A stretch of DNA of 64,000 nucleotides from Ulota crispa (lineage: Eukaryota > Streptophyta > Bryopsida > Orthotrichales > Orthotrichaceae), in assembly GCA_963920765.1 (NCBI GenBank), contig OY987245.1, positions 560,501-624,500 of the forward strand. Direction: 5' to 3'. The position numbers were made by a program, and so were the translations under genes. Numbering within the stretch: the first letter of the stretch is position 1; the number at the start of each line of letters is the position of its first letter. Shown here in pieces: positions 61,338 to 64,000 of the stretch. The notes beneath the pieces are model-generated. The model did not search any database. It was not told where the DNA came from and saw only the letters and a list, made by a program, of their open reading frames with translations.

Positions 61338-62453
61338 AGGGAGAATTTCATGGATAACCCTGAAGTTTGCAATATTTTCATAGATACCCTTGCTTTTTTA
61401 GAAATTTCACAAATATCCTTTGGACCAAAAATTTTAGGCATTTTTTTTTGTTATGCATGCCACTTTCCTTCTTCCTTTGTGTGCAAGCATAACAAGAAAG
61501 AAGTATTGTGCGCAGAAAGGGAGAAAGAAGTGACACCCACATAAGAATATGGAAAAGTATCAAAAATACCCCTCAATACTTTCAAAATATCAAATATACC
61601 CCTATATTATTTGAAATATCAAGAATACCCCTTGTTTTTTGTAGTAATATCAATTATACCCCTAGTTGTTTTTGAGAATATCATAAATATCCCTAGTTTT
61701 TTGTGCCTCTTTACTACATTTTTTAAAAATATAAAAATGTCAACAGAAATTACTATGTAATCACTACAATGGCTTTGACCACAATAGACCTACATGTAAA
61801 CACCCTACTTAGAGCTTAACCCTTAAATGTCCATAGGGCATAGTATATACGCTTATGTATAATTGTCATTTGTTATCAATAAGAAATTTTAATTTGGGAT
61901 CTCAAGTAGCTCACTAGAACTGCATTGATCTATTTTCCAACTTCTTTGTTGGTCTCAAATGTAGTAGAGTGTGGATCCATTCCAAATACAAGAAAAACAC
62001 CCTATATTGTACTAGTTGGAGCGGCACGTTCAAACGTTTAGGGGTTAAAGAGCTTACTTCCAAGATTTGTCTTGCTCTCAACTTACATCTAGTTTATGTA
62101 CTTCCATTATCATCCAAGTATTTACAAAATTTTGCAAAAGGACATACAAGAGAGTTAGGGATGTTTTTATAATTCAAATAATATAAGAGTTTTTTTGATG
62201 TTTCATAATAATTGAGGGTCCCAAGAACTAGAGGTATAATAGATATTACTACACAAAGTTAGGGGTGTTTTTGATATTTCAAATAATATAGGGGTATATT
62301 TGATATTTTGAAAGAATTGAGGGGTATTTTTGATATTTCCCTAAAAACAAATGCCTAAAAATATTAATCCAAGGGTATTTATGAAACTTTTGAAAAAGCA
62401 AGGGTATCTATGAAAATATTTCAAACTTGAAGGGTATCCATGAAATTTTCCCT
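61338..62453. mobile_element. Long-TIR foldback element (1.1 kb) with TATATTA target duplication
   Basis: The termini are AGGGAGAATTTCATGGATA and TATCCATGAAATTTTCCCT. TATATTA flanks both sides (61331-61337 and 62454-62460). The arms consist of degenerate repeated phrases (ATATCAAAAATACCCCT and its complement) and are several hundred bases long. The loop holds TTAA element p (61816-62048). No coding capacity. The 7-bp (or 8-bp, depending on alignment) duplication does not settle the superfamily. Confidence 0.8.
61816..62048. mobile_element. TTAA-bounded element p (233 bp, short subfamily), nested in the foldback loop
   Basis: The left end is TTAACCCTTAAATGTCCATA and the right end is CAAACGTTTAGGGGTTAA. 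The interior is the reverse complement of element c (13412-13651), e.g. ATACAAGAAAAACACCCTAT here versus ACAAGGTGTTTTTCTTGTAT there. Confidence 0.82.
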
Positions 62454-62728
62454 TATATTAAAGGGCAAAGTTACAATTCATAAGACTCCAAAAGCAATTG
62501 TAATCTAACCTTGAAACTACTCGGATGTGTTCCTATATACGGCACTTGATGGTCCCAAACCCAACCCTCCCAAACTAGCTTAGCAATTGACATGTGGCAA
62601 GATTTTCTTATGCAGCAATGTTCATTGTTTCACTTTCAATTTGGTTCACGGTGAATGCTTGAGTGGTGAACACCTCAGATGCAGGGGTCGGCTTTGGAGA
62701 TCACTTAGAGAAAGGTATGTCTACCTTA

Positions 62729-63034
62729 GAGCATCTCCACGAGTCCAAGCTCTTTCAAAGTTTTCCATTTGTTTTGGTTGGCCCTCAAGCCCCTTGATCT
62801 CCACCCATGCTTTTCAAAAAGGTGGCCTTGCACTCCAACACGCCCCACAAATAATTAGTTAACCACTTACCAAGAAAAGTAGAAGATAAATTTCACTAAA
62901 CTTAAGATGAATAGTGTCTTAAGAGACAATTGCTAAACATGGTAAGACAAAGTGTTTTGAGAGGGTTTTTAGAAGGACCTCAACACTTTTCATCCACTTT
63001 GAACGTGTTTGAGGCACCACCGCTGGAGATGCCC
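62729..63034. mobile_element. PIF/Harbinger-like MITE (306 bp)
   Basis: The left terminus is GAGCATCTCCACGAG. The right terminus, reversed, is GGGCATCTCCAGCGG. TTA is duplicated at 62726-62728 and 63035-63037. Same terminal motif as the element at 36947. No protein motif. Confidence 0.78.
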
Positions 63035-63037
63035 TTA

Positions 63038-64000
63038 GTGAAAATGCCGACTCAGTGACGTGGTATTAAAAGCGATGATAACCAAGGCTTGTTACAGAAT
63101 CTTGCATTGGGAACGTCAATTATTCATCCATCCTCTTCGTCTCTCACATTTTGAATTGGAGGTCCCGCCTGTCGAGTCTCGACCCTTATCTCGAACTCCA
63201 TCACAAATCTGCCATGCGTGTCTTATAAAATGATCGACATTCACCTGAGTTAGGTCAGAATTTTGTCAGAGGAGAATTTGGAGCGAAGATGGAGGGAGCT
63301 TCATGGCGGAACACGATGAGATGGTGATATTGTATGAGGAGAAGCGGATCCGCTGGTGGAGGAGACCGAGTAGTGCGAGATATCGTCCGCTAAGTCTTGT
63401 CTGAGGAGCAGTAATTGGAACCACGACGGCATTCGCAAGTGGCAGTGAAGCCGGTTGTAATGGACGAGGATAGTGTAGTCCTCGCTGGAGTGCATAAGAA
63501 GTTGGAAACCCGGGCGGTAATGTTTTAATGAGGTCTTGTCTCGATCGAGAAGCAGCATGAATCGGACATGCCTCCGATGCCGGCCTTTGATGCTGCTTGA
63601 TAGGTTCTAAAGATAGTTGCGAATCCTGGCCCTATACTACATTCTCGTTGTGTTGATGAGCTTTGAATGAATCTCCCGACTCCTTCTGCATGGAACGGTT
63701 GCGGATCTAGGATGAGCGGCTGTTGCTGGAGGAAAACGGTGTGGATGGCAGACGGAGAATTTTTGCGTTTCTCTTGAGTTAGCTCTTGGTAAGAGCGCAA
63801 ATTTTTCTGCTGCATGTATTGGATCGAATTCATTACAAGGATGAACAATGTTGCTCATCGGTTCAATTTTATATTTTATTGGTGAATAATGGCGGATACC
63901 TATAAATCTCACTCTAGTGCAGTAGTAAATTGACCAGTTTTTAACATTTTTCATCTTTTGCATGTGTTCTTACAGCTTTGGAAGAGAGTCCTTGAAAGCA
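63038..64000. other. GC-richer, gene-like but unrecognised tail of the window
   Basis: Base composition rises from about 63100 to 63800, as in the genic parts of the window. A plus-strand frame starts at 63303 (MAEHDEMVIL, charged, 33 codons, stop at 63402) and minus-strand frames run 63301-63963. None matches a family I know, and no convincing splice pattern was found. It may be the 5' end of a gene continuing beyond the window, or a gene remnant. Confidence 0.35.

Noticed and set aside
13412-62048. CCCCTAAA at many sites as scattered telomere-like (CCCTAAA) motifs
   Set aside because: The motif is single, not tandem, always next to TTAA and paired in inverted orientation, so it is an element terminus.
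1-64000. CRISPR arrays, bacterial operons, rRNA or tRNA genes
   Set aside because: The tandem arrays found are minisatellites without spacers. No tRNA cloverleaf or rRNA signature was noticed by eye; a dedicated scan was not possible.

Overview
The window is AT-rich nuclear DNA from a land plant. It has four intron-containing genes of plant type: a nocturnin/CCR4-homologue-like phosphatase, the plastid envelope protein OEP16, a peroxisomal 3-ketoacyl-CoA thiolase with a PTS2 presequence, and a GDSL lipase. These are separated by long, gene-free, transposon-rich tracts. The introns are mostly short, and the proteins look fairly diverged from the angiosperm versions I know. A seed-free plant such as a moss is my best guess, with low confidence. 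I saw no bacterial operons, CRISPR arrays or tRNA/rRNA genes.

Layout: 1-4253 is a decayed minus-strand Ty1/copia element. It has one LTR, a primer binding site, gag, a zinc knuckle and integrase, and it is split by an 800-bp TIR element. 4254-15.5 kb is AT-rich and holds several small DNA elements. 15.65-19.65 kb (minus) is the nocturnin-like gene. 19.8-28.5 kb is foldback elements, minisatellites and nested MITEs. 28.8-30.0 kb (plus) is OEP16. 30.3-38 kb is again minisatellite and MITE territory. 38.39-42.85 kb (minus) is the thiolase gene and 46.14-47.90 kb (minus) is the GDSL lipase gene. From 49.5 kb onward are repeats, including a giant inverted repeat (50996-59775) around a 200-N gap. 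The last kilobase is GC-richer but not recognised.

The most unusual content is in the repeats. First, a dispersed family of about 0.23-1.3 kb non-autonomous elements is bounded by TTAA plus CCCCTAAAKG..CAAG-type inverted termini. About fifteen ends or copies occur in this window. Some sit back-to-back sharing one TTAA, as expected for TTAA-targeting, piggyBac-like transposition. I know of little reporting of that superfamily from land plants. Second, the palindrome has arms of about 3.5 kb that differ in length by exactly one 24-bp repeat unit, and its outer ends fall on TTAA-element termini. The N gap inside it looks like an unmerged 1.18-kb contig overlap.

The four genes are unrelated housekeeping genes with no sign of a shared pathway.
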